Below the pieces are notes generated by a model. The model was not told where the DNA came from, searched no databases, and was given only the letters and a program-made list of their open reading frames with translations. Positions 33,093 to 43,964 of a stretch of 64,000 bases of DNA are shown here, piece by piece. The stretch is taken from positions 620,001-684,000 of the forward strand of contig JAMXDE010000016.1 of the NCBI GenBank assembly GCA_026770025.1. Reading direction: 5' to 3'. The position numbers and the translations under genes were made by a program. Position 1 is the first letter of the stretch. Each line of letters starts with the position of its first letter. Source of the DNA: Craspedostauros australis (lineage: Eukaryota; Bacillariophyta; Bacillariophyceae; Mastogloiales; Achnanthaceae).

Positions 33093-35600
33093 TCAATCGT
33101 CGGGTGATATTCGAATCTTGGTCTTCCTCAATGCGGCCTTCGGAAGGATGCGCAATCGGTGATGGAATCGATGCCCCACCACCTTCGTTTGCTTCGTCTC
33201 CTCATCCTTTTCCAGCTCCAGGTTGCAACGGCCGTCCAGATCCAGCTGACCTTCACCATTGTGTCCCAGCACCACCATCTCGCAGTTTGTCGGATTGGCG
33301 AGCATGTTGAACTGATCGATGGTGTAGCGGAAGTAGCGTGCCAGAAACACTCGGATCGAGATGCCGTGCGTGACCAGCACGTAGTTGCGTGCGCGGTTGG
33401 AGTCGAAGTTCCTCCACAACGAATCCAGGAAGGTCGATACTCTGTCGAAGACGTCGGAAGCTGATTCGCCGTTTTGGAAACGGTAGTAGAACACGCCAAA
33501 TCGATGTCGGTCGGTCTTGGCCTTCTTGATGATCTCCGGCACCTGATAGTTGCCAAAATCCTGCTCACGGATCCGAGGATCCTCGTTCCACGTCAATCCC
33601 ATCTCCATCAACCGGCGGTACCACGCCTTGACGCGCTTCGCACGATCCGGAATGTGCGCAAACTCCTTCGGATCGCACCAAGCACTGACAATGCCATGGA
33701 ACGTCTCCACGGTCCGCACGTATGGGCTCACGACGAAGTGCACCGTCTCCCCGGATGCGATGATGCGCGCCTTGAGAATCTCTCCGGTCTTGCGTGCCTG
33801 CTCCCAACCCAGATCGGTGAGCGGCATGGCGTTATCAGGAACGGTCGCGTACAATGCTTCGTTGATGTTGCCCATGGACTGTCCGTGTCGGACGAGCACG
33901 ACCTTTTCCGGCATGATGCGTGCATTGTACTGAGCTCTCACACGATCATTCGTTGTCATGGCAAAACCATCGTCCTCCGTTGGTGGCGGCGGGTTCGCGG
34001 TAGGTGCCGATAGTGACTTGCTGTGATGTTGCGCATCCCTTCTAAACTGCCAGAGCCGTTCCACCAACGTGGCTGGTGTTGATTCTTGCAAGTTGGGCGT
34101 TGAGAGGCTTCGTCTTGGATTTGGTCGCGGTATTTTCGACAAGTCAGGATGAGCTCTACCATCGCGCTTCGGGGGTGGGGGCAGCTGCATCGAAACGTTT
34201 GGGAACAGAGGCATTCTTGGTGGTACTGGTGGACAATCTTCTCCCATATCGGCGTCATCGTTTGGATGGATTGTGCTTTTGGCGCATGATGCTCCTTTCT
34301 CTTTGCGCGTTTCCGTCTTTGGCTCGTTAGCAGTTGGAGTTGATCGATACTCGCTGTGGTGATTGGACTTGGACAGCTGCAATGATCCTCGCTTTGATAG
34401 TTGTGAAGGTGGTTGTGAATGTGGTTGTGAAGGCGATTGCGAAGCTTTAAGTGGTCTTGCATCCTTCGCTGTGCCCATCATTGTATCCATTGGCGCTGCA
34501 CTTTGTTGTCCCGACCGTGAAGCTCTTTGAACCGGGGCCGCATCAGTTTTCAGTGACTTGCCTCGCTGGTCCTTTCTGCTGCTCTTCTTGTAGGTGTGGT
34601 CGGTCCATACGAATTCCTCCTCCGAAGAGCAAGAATCTTCAGTCAGTTGGGACCGATCGTCTTGTGAGCGCTCCGAATCATCAGAATGTATTTCGACTTC
34701 ATGGTCGCTGAAGTTGTTGTCGGTACAGACGTCGGTATCAGTCACTGGATCAATGCCATCATCAGTGACATTGAGACTGCAGCCATGAGCACGGGTATTG
34801 TTCGCATGAAGACCAGAAGTGTTGGCTGTCGAATTGTGCATGTTGATTGCCCTCGCGTGAGCATCACCAACGGAGGCTTGCGCCATCCCTTCCGCCCGCG
34901 CTGTGGTTGCAATCATATGAGATGTCTTGGCATCTGCGAGATCCCTTTCGTTGTAGTGCTCAAAGTGTCTCCAATTTCTGTTCTTTGGGTGAAAGTCGTA
35001 AATGGCATTGGGGTGGGCATCCGGAACATACGACTTTCGACCGCCGCGCGGAGCGCCAGCGTGCGTGACAGGGCTGTTGAGGTTGACGTGGATAGCGCTT
35101 GTTGCCGTTGATGGATCTGCAGTCATTATTCGGTCCGGATCAAACATGGCACCTGCTTGGTTTTGTCGAGGTGGTTCTTGGCCAGTCTCGACATGCATGG
35201 CATGCCTTGGTGCATCAGCCGAATTCTCCTGCTGATTGTCTTGCTGGAGGCCTGAATGATGAATACTGGCCGAACCATCTTGATGATCCATATGCTGCGG
35301 ATGATGGAACTTCTCCATGACATGACGATTGGCATCATCGAAGGACGCGACTCGGACATCTCTGTACGAGAGCCGCCCTGCCTGCCTGCGATTCCGATAC
35401 CATGCCCTCACATCTCTGATGTTGCCGTACTCTTCCTCCTGATCTTTCTCGCGCTGCAGTCGTTCCCTTTCCTGAGCATCTTGGTGCCTGTTCGAAATCT
35501 GGCACAGCACCGCGGTTGCAACAAACAGAGCAGCCGAAGTCAGCAACGGAATCAAGGTTGGCTCGCTGCCGCCTGACGAAGGAGTTGATGATGATGGCAT
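33093..35600 (-). CDS. Membrane-anchored histidine phosphatase (phosphoglycerate-mutase superfamily)
   Basis: A single-exon 835-aa protein. Residues ~14-36 (TLIPLLTSAALFVATAVLCQ) form one hydrophobic segment, probably a membrane anchor, followed by a charged RERLQREKDQEEEYG helix. Residues 60-540 are low complexity, acidic and Ser/His-rich. The catalytic domain begins at ~564 (KVVLVRHGQSMGN), with the RHG phospho-acceptor His572, VRTVETFHG, and the second active-site His745 in LVTHGISIRVFL. An REQDFGNYQ box lies between. This type of domain (like yeast YOR283W or plant PGM-like proteins) dephosphorylates small molecules or phosphoproteins; the substrate is not deducible. The large disordered linker between anchor and enzyme is unusual for the family. 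Confidence 0.8.
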   Translation of the reverse strand: MPSSSTPSSGGSEPTLIPLLTSAALFVATAVLCQISNRHQDAQERERLQREKDQEEEYGNIRDVRAWYRNRRQAGRLSYRDVRVASFDDANRHVMEKFHHPQHMDHQDGSASIHHSGLQQDNQQENSADAPRHAMHVETGQEPPRQNQAGAMFDPDRIMTADPSTATSAIHVNLNSPVTHAGAPRGGRKSYVPDAHPNAIYDFHPKNRNWRHFEHYNERDLADAKTSHMIATTARAEGMAQASVGDAHARAINMHNSTANTSGLHANNTRAHGCSLNVTDDGIDPVTDTDVCTDNNFSDHEVEIHSDDSERSQDDRSQLTEDSCSSEEEFVWTDHTYKKSSRKDQRGKSLKTDAAPVQRASRSGQQSAAPMDTMMGTAKDARPLKASQSPSQPHSQPPSQLSKRGSLQLSKSNHHSEYRSTPTANEPKTETRKEKGASCAKSTIHPNDDADMGEDCPPVPPRMPLFPNVSMQLPPPPKRDGRAHPDLSKIPRPNPRRSLSTPNLQESTPATLVERLWQFRRDAQHHSKSLSAPTANPPPPTEDDGFAMTTNDRVRAQYNARIMPEKVVLVRHGQSMGNINEALYATVPDNAMPLTDLGWEQARKTGEILKARIIASGETVHFVVSPYVRTVETFHGIVSAWCDPKEFAHIPDRAKRVKAWYRRLMEMGLTWNEDPRIREQDFGNYQVPEIIKKAKTDRHRFGVFYYRFQNGESASDVFDRVSTFLDSLWRNFDSNRARNYVLVTHGISIRVFLARYFRYTIDQFNMLANPTNCEMVVLGHNGEGQLDLDGRCNLELEKDEETKQTKVVGHRFHHRLRILPKAALRKTKIRISPDD

Positions 35601-36499
35601 CCCAACAGATCCTTCGTTCGTGATGGATTGTGATCGGATTGCGATTGGACCGCTTCCGGATTGTTGCCCTGCGAGGAATGCAGCGCTGCACGAATACTCG
35701 ACTTTGCTGCTTCACTCCACTCCGCCTTGGCCTTCGAGGTGGTTTGTGTCCACAGAGGAGGTGAGACTTGATACCGATACCCAGCAGGTCTCTGTTTGTC
35801 TCCAAATCCAATCCCACCCGATCTGTGCCAACATCACACAACATCGTGCAAGCCTCTTCTGTGGGTTCTCGTTGATGCCTTTTTTGTGGTGGGCAGATCG
35901 GCATGATTTTTCGCCATCTCTCCTTTGTTCTCAAGTCGACACCTTCGATCAACTTCTGCTTGGAGTGATTGACTCATCCGAGTGTTTGGAACCAGAGAGC
36001 TTCTTCGATCAAAAAGGAACGTGCTTGATTCACCAGCAACAATGTTGTTTCGCACAAATGTCTCTGTGCACACCACCGCAACAGCACAGGTACGAACGAA
36101 CCGTGGTCAAGAAGAAGAGTTTCGAAACGCAACAGCGTCCGCCACACCAGCACCAACACAAAACAGGGAAGAAAAGAGCACAACCACCACCACCACGACC
36201 ACCACTTCCACGATCGCAACAAAAAACGAGTCCGCGCCAGAGTTTGATACTATCCTTGCAATCAGGCTCAAGACCAAGAGCAAGCATCATCATTAGCAGG
36301 TTCAATAGTGAGCTCACGACAATCGCTGCCATTTGAAAGCAACCATCCAAAAGCATTTCTTGCGCTTCATCACCAAGAGCTGCGAACTTCCTCGCGACGC
36401 AGATTTATTCAAACGGTCATCGCTGCCTTCTCTTCCGAGTAGCCCAGCCACAACACGAACAACACACGAACAACAGCAACATCATCAACAGTGCGCAAG
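35601..36499. other. Divergent intergenic region
   Basis: 900 bp between two divergent start codons; presumed shared promoter space. A CCACCACCAC-type tract occurs near 36185-36210. No gene supported. Confidence 0.45.
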
Positions 36500-37625
36500 A
36501 TGTTTCTCCCAGAAAACGTCGCCAACACCAAGGTCGAGGATGAAGAGCGCAAGGCAGCCTTCAAACAGATCGAAGCATGGTCGATGGAAATAATACCCGA
36601 GAACATCCGCGACGACGCTATGATTTCGGTGCAGGAAGTGCAGTGCGGTGATCCGATGTGTGCTCCGATCGACACTGCTGTCACTATCACATTCAAGAGG
36701 TGCGTTCCTTGCGTGTGATTGTAATTGGGGCTTTATTCTGGTTCCTTTTGCTCTTGCAACAATGTGAATCTGATGTCATGGAGTTAGACACGATGCGGTG
36801 CGGTGCGATGCGATGCGATACACCAACAATGCAGACTTCCAGTCAGCCAATTTGCGCATGTGACATAGTGCAAGTGTCAAGGAAGTAAGGAAGCAACGAA
36901 GAAAGAGAGTCGACTAGACATCGAATCATGTTGCGTGTGTTTGATCATGTCAAGAATTGGGCTTTCGCAAGAGCTTTTTGGACTAACGATCACATTTCTC
37001 ATCTGGAACCTTTTGACTTGGGGACACCTCCCACCTTCACATGAATGGCATCGCACGTTGATCATGACAACGACTACCACAAACAAACAAACAAACAACG
37101 ATTGGGCGATTGCCGTGCAATAATTATGCGATGATCGCGACGCTCTCCTTCTGAAACCGACGCATGGCATTGCATGATGATGATGATCATGCGTTGTTCT
37201 CCGTCGCCGATGGAATTCTCCTTCATATTCCACAAATGTTTCGCAACGGACGCAGCGAGTGCAACGGCATCTTCGGTTTGCCAATGCTGGCCAAGGAAGT
37301 GACCAAGGAAGAGCTGCAACGATCATTCCCAACCGATGACGTACTCACAAAATGGCAGAAGGGCGAAAGGGCCGAGTGGCCACCAATGGATGACGGGCCC
37401 GACGACGAATTGCCTCAGCTGCGATTCGTACCGGGGCAGAAAGTGTTTTGCAGAATCGGGCCAGACGCCACGAAGGATTGGGCTCCCGGCCAGGTCATTC
37501 AGCTGTGGTACAGAGAGAAGAACTGGCCACCAGGTTCGTTCGCTCCGTACAAAATCAAACTGGACGATGGCAGACAGATCTTTGCTCCAGCGGACATGGA
37601 CCAGGTCATTCGAAAGGCTGCCTAG
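36500..37625 (+). CDS. Small protein with C-terminal SH3/Tudor-like basic module, function unknown
   Basis: Two exons, 36500-36699 and 37256-37625, joined in frame as TITFK-SECNGIFGLP (189 aa; intron 556 bp). Residues 1-70 are helical and charged (ERKAAFKQIEAWSMEIIPEN), then VQEVQCGDPMCAPIDTAVTI, with two conserved-looking Cys. The C-terminal ~65 residues (GQKVFCRIGPDATKDWAPGQ, YREKNWPPG, APYKIKLDDGRQIFAPADMD) form a compact beta-rich module. I recognise this C-terminal pattern as recurrent in heterokont proteins next to ankyrin or MYND domains. It resembles an SH3/Tudor-like barrel, but I know of no assigned function. The splice site was chosen because the acceptor at 37254-37255 preserves frame and drops an unlikely upstream peptide. 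Confidence 0.65.
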
Positions 37626-39797
37626 AGGGAATCCGTAGGCGGTCAAATGGATCATGCGTGCACGCATGCTTAGTACCATAGGTAGGTTGTATTCGATCAC
37701 GTGAGTGCAGAGCTCATCGCTTTTCTTTCGTCTCAATTGGCATCATCATCGTCATCATCCTGGAATGCGGCACGCCACTTGACTCTGCGCTGCCAACAAC
37801 AGTAGAGGCGAGTACAGCATGGCACAGCATGGCATCAACAGCGTTGACAATAAGGGGAGTCACGTGTCACCAAGTCAAACAGTTGCACAGACAAGCTGCA
37901 TCTGGGTTCATGCTTTCTTGAGACGAGATGAACATGAAGATAAACACACAACATGATGTCCATAGTCCTCGCACACGTGCGTATTGTGTACGATCTGAGA
38001 GTAGCTGCAAGTCATGGACGAGTATGCGAGAGAGTTGATCAACGCAGCCATCACTCGGGCTAATTGCTTTGCAGGCTCTTCTTCTGCAGGCTCTTCTTTC
38101 GCAGGCTCTCTCCTCATTCAAGGTCCTTTCGTTAGCACAGGATGCGCGAACAACAAGCGCAGAGTGTCGTCGGACAAAGAGTGAAAAAGTGAAGTTTGAA
38201 TTTCAAGAGAAGAAAGCTGGGAGCACCAGCCGATGGGCTGGCAGGCCGACAAGCATGCCGTCATGAGGTGCCTGCGTGAGTGCCGCAAGGATGCCGACGA
38301 ATACAATGACAGTTGTTGCTGTATTCTTCATGTTCCGCTTGCGATACGCCTTGTTTCATGAAGAGTCGGATCCACTCTACTCTGTTATAATACACGGCTT
38401 CTCACACTATTCTGTTGTACCATGGAGCATTAGAGTAGGGTAGGTCGTGCTCTTCTCTCCTGTCATTCATGCTTGCGGTGCGCGCGGAGGTTGCATCGCA
38501 AACAAGACAAGGAACCGCCAAGATGCGCCACAGCATTCTCCACGGGACAGCCACAGACTAGGTATGCGCGTGAAGTGCAGCAAGTTCACCAGTTACTGGT
38601 GTTGGTATTGTGACACGTTGGGTATGTCACCCGCGGGAAGTTCCCGATGCATCAGGCCTGCCCATGTGATCGGAGGTTTCTCAAGCCGATGCCGCCAAAT
38701 CAAGTCGGGAGGACTGCGTGTGCACCTTGTCACGCCAGATAACGTCTTGTATTTGAATGTAACGCTGCGACATGGTTTGTCGTGCAGAAATTTGGCGTGC
38801 GGCATGGTGATTCTTGCGAAAGAAATTTTGCCGGAGGGACTTGAAATTCATGCAGCGTTCGACAGAAACGTCCATCATGTGCGTGTGAGTGGAAGGCGCA
38901 CCAAAAACGGCTCTGTTGGTCTTGGGATGGTTCCCTTCTTTGGTGATCTGTTTCGCGTTGCATCGCTCTTCTCTCTCTTTTGTGCTGTGTCTGTATGTGT
39001 TGTCTCTGTTTGCAACCTTGTGTCCTGACTCTTGGTTTCCTCCAGCAGAACCATTTCGGCCGTGTTTCGTCGAGTGAATGAATTGGGCGGAGCGGAAAGC
39101 GACAGTGAGAGAGAGAGACAACTGATGGCGACGCGACAACTCAACAACAAGAGCAATAGCAATAGCAGGAGCAATAGCAACGGCAGTATCAATACCAACA
39201 GCAACAACGGCAACGAGAGACGACAAAGACAAAGAGGCAAGAGAGGAGAGGAACGCTCGATCGGACAACAAAAGAGAAAGAGAGGCAAAGCAAGCGAAAA
39301 TCGTGGACTGGTGCGAAGTTTCTCGGAAATGGCAAGAAGGTGACGCCGAGTGTTCCACCAGAGTACCCCCATCCGGCGCCCAGTTCGGCTCAGCTCGGTT
39401 CCATTCAAACGACCGACCGCAGTTGGTGCATTCACAGCTTCGACATTCTGTTGAGACCAACCGAACAGACCCACCTGCAATCACAGCGCAACTACCATCA
39501 AACGGCTGACAACCGAGCTGTCTGTCTGATTGACTTCGCGCATCAAGGATTCCCACACGCATCAGCAGTTCAACGGCGAGGATCATACCAACAGAGACTG
39601 CAATCCAATACAGCAGCGTTGAGGGAGATCCATCGAAGGAGACCAGGCTGAGATCAGCAACAGGAGCAGCATCAGCAACAGCAGGATTGACGCCAGTGCC
39701 GGTGTCGGAATTGACTGATCTGTTTTCTCACGCCAGAGTGTCACGGGCATCACAGAAGCAACCGCAGAAGCAACCGAAGGATCATAGAAGCAGAAAG
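37626..39797. other. Long intergenic region upstream of the MORN gene
   Basis: 2.2 kb with no convincing gene. Open frames on both strands lack ATG starts or are low complexity (an Asn/Ser/Arg-rich frame near 39125-39343). Simple motifs include GCAGGCTCTTCTT repeated three times at ~38071-38108 and degenerate GGCACAGCAT repeats near 37815-37845. Presumably includes the MORN gene promoter and leader. Confidence 0.35.
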
Positions 39798-42070
39798 ATG
39801 CCGGCAATCAACAAGCCCAGGAGCTTCCGGAGCACCATGAGCAGCGCCATGAACAGCGTCCTGAACAAGCCACCGACGGCTAAAGAATCGCGAACGGTCG
39901 CATCAACAGCATCCACACCCACATCGACGCCGCCATCCACACCACCGAGATCAGCGTCTGCAGCCATGAGAACGGGCAAGGGAGCGATGCTGCATGCGCC
40001 GAGAGGAGCCTTCTCACCCACGGGATCCGACGAAGGCTCCTCCACAAACGCCATGAGCCTGTCCACCGGCGAGAACAGATCGGACGCCGCATTCCACGAT
40101 GCCATGACCACCAACGCTTCGGTGCCCACCGCAGCATCCTCCACCAATACCTCCATCTCCTCCGCTGATGCGGAGATACAAAGGCACAACATGAATGCCA
40201 ATGATCCTGCCAGCATGCACGCCCAAGTCGCATCGGGCATCTCCCTGCCTCCGCGCACATCGGTCAAGGAGGAGCTGGAGCGCATCCGCGAACTCGAGGG
40301 CAAACGCATGGTGCTGCGCAACCAGCGCTTCTCGCTAGAACAGCGACTGTACGAGTTCTGCGGCACGCAGCACTCCGACGCAGACGACGATCACAAGGTC
40401 TCCAACGTCGAACCGGACCCCGAAAAGTTCGTCGTCGACATGGAATGGAAGGACCCTTCCACGGACGCCATCTACTCCTACTCGGGACCGCTCAACATGC
40501 TCAACGAACCGCACGGCCGCGACGGCATCGTCACCTTCGCCGATGGACAGATGTACACGGGCGCCGTGCGCTGCGGCAAGCGCGATGGACAAGGCGTCAA
40601 CCGATGGCCCGATGGACAGGTCTACACGGGCGAGTGGAAGGCCAACAGCCGCAATGGTCGAGGCACGCACGTGTGGCCAGACGGACGCAAGACCACGGGA
40701 CACTGGACGGATGGCCATCTCAACGGCAAGGTCTACTTCATGTGGCCCAACGGGGCCAAGTTCGACGGGACCTGCAAGATGGGGAAGAAGCATGGTCGAG
40801 GTGAGTCTTTGGTTGTTGGCATGCTGTATGGTGTTGTGCTCCTTTTTCATTTGTGATGCATCCAACTCACGCATGTCGTTGCTTTCATTTTGTTTCAATT
40901 GGGGCGTTCGTGCAATACGCACAATGCCGTTGATTGGGGTCATCTCCCATCTTATGCCCATCCTCATTCTATTCTTTTGGTAGGCGTCCACACGTGGTCA
41001 GACGGGAGAATGTACAGCGGGAACTTTGAGGACGGCAAGGAGAATGGCTTCGGCACCCTCACCAGTCCTGACGGTGTCAAGTACCGCGGGCAGTTCAAGA
41101 ATGGTCAAAAGCACGGGTACGGAATTCAGCTGTGGAGGACGAGAACCTACGACGGCGAATGGTACGTGCCCACACCTTGCGTTGGCAGCGAGTTGTACCG
41201 GAGTGCACCGCGAATACTGTGAATGCGCTCAATCGGCACAACCACCAATCTCACACACTGTATCATACAATGCCGTGTTTTGTTTTTTGCGTTTCTGCAC
41301 GCTTTATTGTATAATATATTGCACGCTCCTTCTACTCTGTGTGTGACGTTTCGTTGAGCAGGGAGGATGGCAAACCTCATGGACAAGGCAGGGTGGTCTG
41401 GTCCAATGGCGCAACGTACACGGGTCGTTTCTTGGAAGGCAAGTACCACGGTCTCGGAGTCTATGTGTGGCCAAGCGGGAAGAAGTTCGTCGGACGGTGG
41501 CAGCATGGTGTGAAGCACGGCCACGGTCTCTACACGTGGCCCAGCGGCAAGAAGTACGACGGGGAGTACAGGGACGGAGTCAAGCACGGCTACGGACGCA
41601 TGCAGTGGGCCGATGGGCAGATATATTGCGGCGCCTGGATGAAGAACATGCGCCACGGACGCGGGATCCAAACGACGCCCGATGGCGCCATCATCTATTG
41701 CGGACAGTGGAACAGCGACCTTCCATTGGACGACGGAGGCAAGCACGTGCCGTCCGAGCAGGAGCTCAAGCTCATCGCTGAAATTCGCAACGGAATCCCA
41801 TCGCACGTCGAGATGCATCTGCCAGTCAGCGCGCAGACCATCATTGCCAATCGTCCCAACGGCGCATCCAACGTGTCTTCAGATCATCCGCAACAATTCA
41901 ACGCCGACAATGGCGTATCGCCCAGAAAACATGACGCGACCGATGAAGAAATCAGACAGCGGAACGCACACATCGCGGCCGTCAATTCATCATGCTCGGA
42001 TCAGCTTGGCATCGCCCTTGCGGATATCCACATTGCCGATGCGCCACCAGCAGCGAGGCTTGTCGTGTAG
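39798..42070 (+). CDS. MORN-repeat protein
   Basis: Three exons: 39798-40800, 40984-41161 and 41362-42070, joined in frame as KHGR-GVHTW and YDGEW-EDGKP (629 aa). Residues 1-200 are Ser/Thr/Pro-rich and disordered, then a short coiled coil (RTSVKEELERIRELEGKRM). From ~225 to ~545 there are about twelve MORN repeats of ~23 residues with the pattern Y-x-G-x-W/F-...-G-x-G-x-x-x-W-P-D-G, for example GQVYTGEWKANSRNGRGTHV. MORN arrays bind membranes or act as scaffolds, as in junctophilins and plant PIP5-kinases, but no kinase domain follows here. The last ~85 residues are polar. Both introns fall within or between repeats and keep repeat phase, supporting the splicing model. Confidence 0.88.
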
Positions 42071-42349
42071 CACAACTCTGCAACATTCACACTTTATTTT
42101 TCGTTGCGCGCTGGTTTTCAAAGACCATTCCACAATTTCATGAACAAGTAGATCACGATGTAAAAGTATAATAGTAGCATCTATATTTGCCATGCGAATG
42201 TGTAACAGAATCCTCGATTATGCTCGGATGGATATGCGTGTGTGTGTGTGTAGGTACCTATGGTATTCTTCGTATTGCCTAGCCAACGCCGCACGATGAA
42301 GACAGGGGCTCTTTTCGCATCTAAAGTTCACGACATCGCTCTGCGACGC
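42071..42349. other. Convergent 3' region
   Basis: About 280 bp between converging stops, with a short GT run near 42238-42252. Nothing else seen. Confidence 0.5.
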
Positions 42350-43103
42350 TCACAGATCCGGTATCTCGATGACAGGAGTCGCCAGCAGCTCCGGGAATTT
42401 GATGACGATCGCCGACAAGATGACGATGACCATGGAAAAGTAGCCAATCCAATTCTGCTTGTACGGCGCCTTGACCTCCGTCATGAGCTTCTCCTTCGAC
42501 ACCTCCCCGACCTTCGGGCGATTCTTCAGCCGCTGCGCCTCGCGTTCGAACTCGTCCTGATCGATCCAGTAATCCTCACCGCTTTCCTTGGAGATGGAGG
42601 GGACGAGGGATCGGCTTTCGGCCGTGTCCCATGGAAAGTCATCTCCCTTTTGATTCGGGTTGCCGTTGCGATTTCGTTTGCGGCGCTGTGGTGCGGAGTA
42701 GATCGTGACAGTGGAGATAGTAGCAACGTAATGGAAGAGTGCAAGATGATGAATGAGGACGGTGAGTTTCAAAGACGCGAAGTGTGCAAACATACTTTCC
42801 ATTTCATCCCTCGGCAGATGCAAATGCGTTCTGCGGGAGGAGTATAGCGTCGCATCGCATGCAACCGACACGCATTCTCACCTTCTTGAGCATTCGCCGT
42901 GGCTGTCGTGGTGCATTGGAGAACAACGATGTTGTCGCAGAACTGTCCCCAATTGCCGATGATCCGATGGTTGTCGCTGATGGGATGACGAAACCGAAGG
43001 TCCCATCCATTGCGAGGAGCAGTGCCAAGAACAGGATCGTTCGAATGTCGCATGGCTTCCAGTGCGTAGCACCTCTCTGATTCCTGGTGGCTGTTGTCGT
43101 CAT
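42350..43103 (-). CDS. Small plastid-targeted membrane protein, unknown
   Basis: Two exons on the minus strand: 43103-42882 and 42685-42350, joined in phase 0 as RRMLKK-RRKRNRN (185 aa). The N-terminus has a hydrophobic core (TILFLALLLAMDG) ending TFG-FVIPSA, a plastid-type signal cleavage before Phe37, then a Ser/Ala-rich transit region. The mature part is short and charged (GEDYWIDQDEFEREAQRLKN). It ends in one C-terminal transmembrane helix (WIGYFSMVIVILSAIVIKF) followed by a short tail. This looks like a small thylakoid or envelope protein with a soluble head. I do not recognise the family. Confidence 0.7.
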
Positions 43104-43964
43104 CTTTACGTTCGTCTGATTTGATGGCGATGAAGCAGTTGCTGAGATTGATGCCGATGCGGTTCTTCTTTGGTGATTAGCCTGGCTTGACTTTGACTTT
43201 AACTTTGACTTGGATGAGCTTCTGCGATCTGGAGTCCGTTGGATGTGTGCGGAGGTATCTCTCCTTGTGTTGGTTGCAATTGTAATTACAATCGTAATTG
43301 TTCTCCAGACCAAACGGCCAACGTCGAAGTGATCGTGGACTTCCTGCCAGACAACACAATCGCAGAATGGCGCAAGTATGATGCGAGCTACGAGCATGAA
43401 CGGAGAATAGTAAGCCCAGCCAACACGACGTCAATGGTTGGAGGTCACAAAAGACACAAGAGAGGGAGGTTGGTTCGAATTGCACGAAAAGGCGTGTTGC
43501 AAACCGAACATCGTTGTGTTCGTGACACCCATCATCGTGTGCGTGTCACCACTGTCGTCGACCGCTTTTTTCGTGTGAACACACACACACACACACATCA
43601 AAGAGTCAACGTCGGCACGAAATGACGTGGTTGGTTCACGGACTGACGCAAGACGAAACTCAATGAGACGATCTACTCCACTCGTGCATAGAGGCAGAAA
43701 GAGAGAGAGAGAGCCACTCTATCTTGCTGCCAATACGTGCACTCCTTCCTCTTCGTCATTGGGTGTCATTGCACTGTACTCCCATGCAATCAACACACGC
43801 TGGATAAAACTGATTGGGTAACACAGAGCAGAGTATTCTATCGGTTTTGAGTAAATTGATTGATGTCGCAATGGAGCAGCAAATACGCCAACTACCCGTA
43901 CCAGCACGCTTGTGCTATACTGACCATATTCATCACATTCCGCAATCTAACACATGCAAGGAAC
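43104..43964. other. Intergenic region between two minus-strand genes
   Basis: 860 bp including the promoter of the small plastid protein and the 3' UTR of the sorting nexin. Contains a CA dinucleotide run at ~43577-43597 and repeated CTTTGACTT at ~43188-43210. No gene supported. Confidence 0.4.
43577..43597. repeat. CA microsatellite
   Basis: About ten CA dinucleotides in noncoding DNA. Confidence 0.75.

Noticed and set aside
35620-36336. 238-codon plus-strand frame in the divergent promoter region
   Set aside because: Low-complexity translation in a region expected to be promoter; no recognisable motif.
38447-39028. 193-codon plus-strand frame upstream of the MORN gene
   Set aside because: Begins at a non-ATG codon and shows no domain or codon pattern like the neighbours.
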